Part shown: piece after piece, positions 31,028 to 32,950 of the stretch | Layout of the letters: each line of letters begins with the position of its first letter | Numbering within the stretch: position 1 is the stretch's first letter | Origin: Solirubrobacterales bacterium | GTDB lineage: Bacteria > Actinomycetota > Thermoleophilia > Solirubrobacterales > 70-9 | DNA: 32,950 bases | NCBI GenBank assembly: GCA_020438445.1 | Contig: JAGQUO010000015.1 | Coordinates: forward strand, 1-32,950 | Direction: 5' to 3' | Translations under genes and position numbers: made by a program | The notes under the pieces: generated by a model | Seen by the model: only the letters and a program-made list of their open reading frames with translations | Told to the model about the DNA's origin: nothing | The model's database searches: none

Positions 31028-32400
31028 GTGTCCTTCGCTCCTCCGCCCAGGCGGCTGTTGACGACCATCTCTCCCGCGCCGGGGGCGAACCTGCTGAGGC
31101 CGCCGGCGGCCACGCTCACCCGGTCTCCCGCGGTGACCACGAACGGTCGCAGGTCGACGTGACGGGGTGCCAGCCCGGTGCCGGCGACGGTCGGATGGAC
31201 GGAGAGCTCGACCGGCTCCTGTGCGACCCAGCTCCCCGGGTCCGCGCGAACGGCGGCGGCCGCCTCCGCGAGCTCCGCGGCGCCGGCGAGCGGCCCGATC
31301 GTCACCCCCCTTCCCCCGAACTCCGAGCGCGGCTTGATCACGAGCTCGCTCAGCCGCGGCAGCGCCGCCTCGAGCTGAGCCGGATCGCCGAGGTCCCAGC
31401 CCGGGACCGAGGGGATCAGCGGCTCCTCTCCCAGGTAGAAGCGGATCATCGCCTCGGTGTAGACGTGCACCCCTTTGTCGTCGGCGATGCCGGTGCCCGG
31501 TGGGTTCACGCAGGCGAGCCCGCCCGCCCGCAGCGGACGCGCGATCAGCTCGCCGAGCTCCGTCGGCCTCCCATCACCGGTCTCGAGGCGCTCGTCGTCG
31601 ACCCGCCGGTAGAGGACGTCGACCGGCTCGTCGCCGAGCAGCAGGCGATCGCCGCGCCGGCGCAGATCCGCGGTCGCCGCCACCTCCATCCCGATCAGGC
31701 GCGCGAGGAGGCGGTGCTCGAAGGCGGCGCCGGCACCGGGCCCGTCGTTGACCAGGACGATCCGGGGCCGGCCCGAGCCGCTGGGGTCGGCGCCCCTGAG
31801 CGCGGCCCCGAGAGCCGCGACCGCGGGCTCGAGCGGACGCGGCTCGAGGCCGCACGACTCCGCGAGCGGCGCCAGGGCCGAACGCGCCGCGAGGAGATAG
31901 GCGAGGCCGGAGGGCGCGCGCATGTTGTCCTCGAGCACACGGAACCCTCCCCCGGGGCCGCGGACGAGGTCCGGCCCCGCGACCGCGGCGACCACCGGCC
32001 GGTCCACCGAGCCGGCCAGGGACCGCTCGTACCAGTCGGCGGTCTCGAGCAGCCTGCCCGGAACGACTCCGGCGCCGACCGCGCGCCGTTCGCCGTAGGC
32101 GTCGGCGACGAAGGCGTTCAGCGCCCGGATCCGCTGCTCGAGCCCGGCGACGAGCGGATCCCACTCGGTGGCCGGGATGATTCGCGGAACCGGGTCGACC
32201 ACGAACGGCGCCGCGCCGAAGCTGACCCCGTCCGCGGCGATCCGGCGATCGAGCCGTTCGCGCTCGGCGACGAGCTCGGCGGGCCCGAGCCGTGCGAACA
32301 GCGCTTCGTACGCCTCCGGTGCGGCTCGCCGCTCGTCGTAGGCGCCGGATCCGAACCGGTTCCCGATGCCGTCCAGCTGCCGTGCCATCGCGACATCCAT
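31015..32400 (-). CDS. Circularly permuted type 2 ATP-grasp protein
   Basis: This 461-residue protein is of the circularly permuted ATP-grasp family (DUF404/DUF407 type). Diagnostic blocks in order are VLEDNMRAPSGLAYLL, DVLYRRVDDERLE, ACVNPPGTGIADDKGVHVY, LVIKPRSEFGGRGVTIGP (ATP-binding Lys/Glu) and GGGAKDTWIL at the very C-terminus. ATP-grasp ligases join a carboxylate to an amine or thiol through an acyl-phosphate; in this family the product is unknown. I start at ATG 32400, with TACCGT 6 nt upstream (leaderless); GTG 32406 is possible, and the frame stays open to 32709 without homology. Most relatives sit with alpha-E and transglutaminase genes; here the partners are GATase and GCS2. Confidence 0.9.
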   Translation of the reverse strand: MDVAMARQLDGIGNRFGSGAYDERRAAPEAYEALFARLGPAELVAERERLDRRIAADGVSFGAAPFVVDPVPRIIPATEWDPLVAGLEQRIRALNAFVADAYGERRAVGAGVVPGRLLETADWYERSLAGSVDRPVVAAVAGPDLVRGPGGGFRVLEDNMRAPSGLAYLLAARSALAPLAESCGLEPRPLEPAVAALGAALRGADPSGSGRPRIVLVNDGPGAGAAFEHRLLARLIGMEVAATADLRRRGDRLLLGDEPVDVLYRRVDDERLETGDGRPTELGELIARPLRAGGLACVNPPGTGIADDKGVHVYTEAMIRFYLGEEPLIPSVPGWDLGDPAQLEAALPRLSELVIKPRSEFGGRGVTIGPLAGAAELAEAAAAVRADPGSWVAQEPVELSVHPTVAGTGLAPRHVDLRPFVVTAGDRVSVAAGGLSRFAPGAGEMVVNSRLGGGAKDTWIL

Positions 32401-32406
32401 GCTCAC

Positions 32407-32412
32407 ACGGTA
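32407..32412 (-). promoter_or_regulatory. Candidate -10 box of the ATP-grasp operon
   Basis: TACCGT on the minus strand, 6 nt before ATG 32400, with no RBS. The pattern matches the leaderless boxes at 11030 and 12296. Confidence 0.4.
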
Positions 32413-32504
32413 GGCACGCACCCGCAAAGGGTCTTTGTCCCCGTGGCCAAACAGCGGCGTCCGGAACGCTCCCTCGATTGCCGACGGGGCGGACCCGGTT
32501 GCCG

Positions 32505-32510
32505 TACCCT
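32505..32510 (+). promoter_or_regulatory. Candidate -10 box of glutamate synthase
   Basis: TACCCT in the 200-nt gap between the divergent ATP-grasp and glutamate synthase genes. It would give a leader of about 84 nt with weak hairpins but no recognised riboswitch. No good -35 is present. Confidence 0.3.
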
Positions 32511-32600
32511 TTGCAGGCCGCCGTGCGGTCCCGAACCGGGCTGCCAAGGGGCCCACGCGTCGGCGGGCAAGGATCCGCGAGAGCGACGCGGTGCACTTCG

Positions 32601-32950
32601 ATGACTCCCGAGAACCACAACGCCGCACCCATCCCGGCCACCTCCGCGGAGGACGGCTTCGACGGGATCCACGATCCGTCGTTCTTCCGCGACGGATGCG
32701 GCGTCGCATGCGTCGCCCGCCTCGACGGCCTCGCCATCCACGAGACCATCGACAGGGCGCTCGTCGCGCTCGACCGGCTCGAGCACCGGGGAGCCGCCGG
32801 CGCCGACGAGTCGACCGGCGACGGTGCCGGAATCATGTTCGGCCTCCCCCACGAGTTCTTCCGTTCCCGAACGGCCGAGATCGACACCAAGCCGGTCGTG
32901 CTGCCGCCGCCGGGCCGCCTCGCCGTCGCGATGTGCTTCATGCGCCGCGA
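32601..32950 (+). CDS. gltB: Glutamate synthase large subunit (partial, N-terminus)
   Basis: This is the first 116 codons of the glutamine-dependent NAD(P)H glutamate synthase large subunit, running off the right edge. The class II GATase start is visible: DGCGVACVARLDG, with Cys33 as the likely N-terminal nucleophile exposed after removal of a propeptide of about 32 residues. LEHRGAAGADESTGDGAGIMFGLPHEFF is the family's conserved glutamine-site block. The enzyme makes two glutamates from glutamine and 2-oxoglutarate. Most members have CGVGF, here CGVAC. ATG 32601 has no clear RBS. It is divergent from the ATP-grasp operon, which may use glutamate. Confidence 0.9.
   Translation, partial: MTPENHNAAPIPATSAEDGFDGIHDPSFFRDGCGVACVARLDGLAIHETIDRALVALDRLEHRGAAGADESTGDGAGIMFGLPHEFFRSRTAEIDTKPVVLPPPGRLAVAMCFMRR

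Noticed and set aside
32401-32709. A 103-residue N-terminal extension of the ATP-grasp protein that would overlap gltB
   Set aside because: It is Arg-rich, has no homology and runs into the glutamate synthase coding region. ATG 32400 with a leaderless -10 fits the family length.

Overview
The window is very GC-rich and gene-dense. It carries Actinobacteria-type features: paired acyl-CoA dehydrogenases, a FabG4-type two-domain reductase, mycobacterial-style P450 and MaoC genes, many GTG/TTG starts, ATGA/GTGA/TTGA gene overlaps and several probable leaderless promoters with TAnnnT -10 boxes. Gene content best fits a chromosomal segment of a deep-branching actinobacterium such as Thermoleophilia/Solirubrobacterales. 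That placement is inference from gene content, not from a marker gene. I see no rRNA, tRNA, CRISPR array, transposase or prophage gene.

Layout. (1) 1-1367 (-): a MacB/LolCDE-type ABC ATPase and the start of its FtsX-like permease, which runs off the left edge. (2) 1432-4864 (+): a four-gene operon of a small pentad-repeat protein, a metallophosphoesterase, a class I polyphosphate kinase 2 and a divergent acyl-CoA dehydrogenase-like protein. (3) 5003-8459 (-): a serine beta-lactamase-like hydrolase, a short-chain dehydrogenase and an M20 peptidase, divergent from (4) a metallo-beta-lactamase-fold hydrolase (8538-9593, +). (5) 9631-12288: a cytochrome P450 divergent from a VOC protein, with a perfect 10-bp-arm palindrome between them, then a SnoaL-like protein and a glyoxalase-I-like protein. 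(6) 12370-13635 (-): a secreted coiled-coil NlpC/P60 cell-wall hydrolase with a long leader that may encode a 52-residue peptide. (7) 13949-20061 (-): a five-gene acyl-CoA operon (two paired acyl-CoA dehydrogenases, thiolase, FabG4-like reductase, MaoC-like hydratase). (8) 20227-20895 (+): a lipoprotein, convergent with a double-hotdog thioesterase (-). (9) 21914-24422 (+): a complete polar amino-acid ABC importer. (10) 24445-28868 (-): a MacB-like permease/ATPase followed by an OmpR-type regulator and histidine kinase, with matching 11-bp direct repeats in front of both halves. (11) 29073-32400 (-): a circularly permuted ATP-grasp protein, a class I glutamine-amidotransferase-like hydrolase and a GCS2/YbdK-type carboxylate-amine ligase, overlapping end to end. 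(12) 32601-end (+): the beginning of glutamate synthase large subunit.

How the genes work together. Region 7 encodes every chemical step of an acyl-CoA beta-oxidation (or reverse) spiral, with (R)-type hydratase and FabG-type reductase. Region 10 looks like a self-regulated envelope-stress or peptide-efflux module. Region 11 is the best candidate for an undescribed pathway: two ATP-dependent amide-forming enzyme families and a gamma-glutamyl hydrolase in one operon, divergent from glutamate synthase. Two intergenic hairpins (4885-4922 and 28966-29011) share a near-identical core and may belong to a dispersed repeat family.
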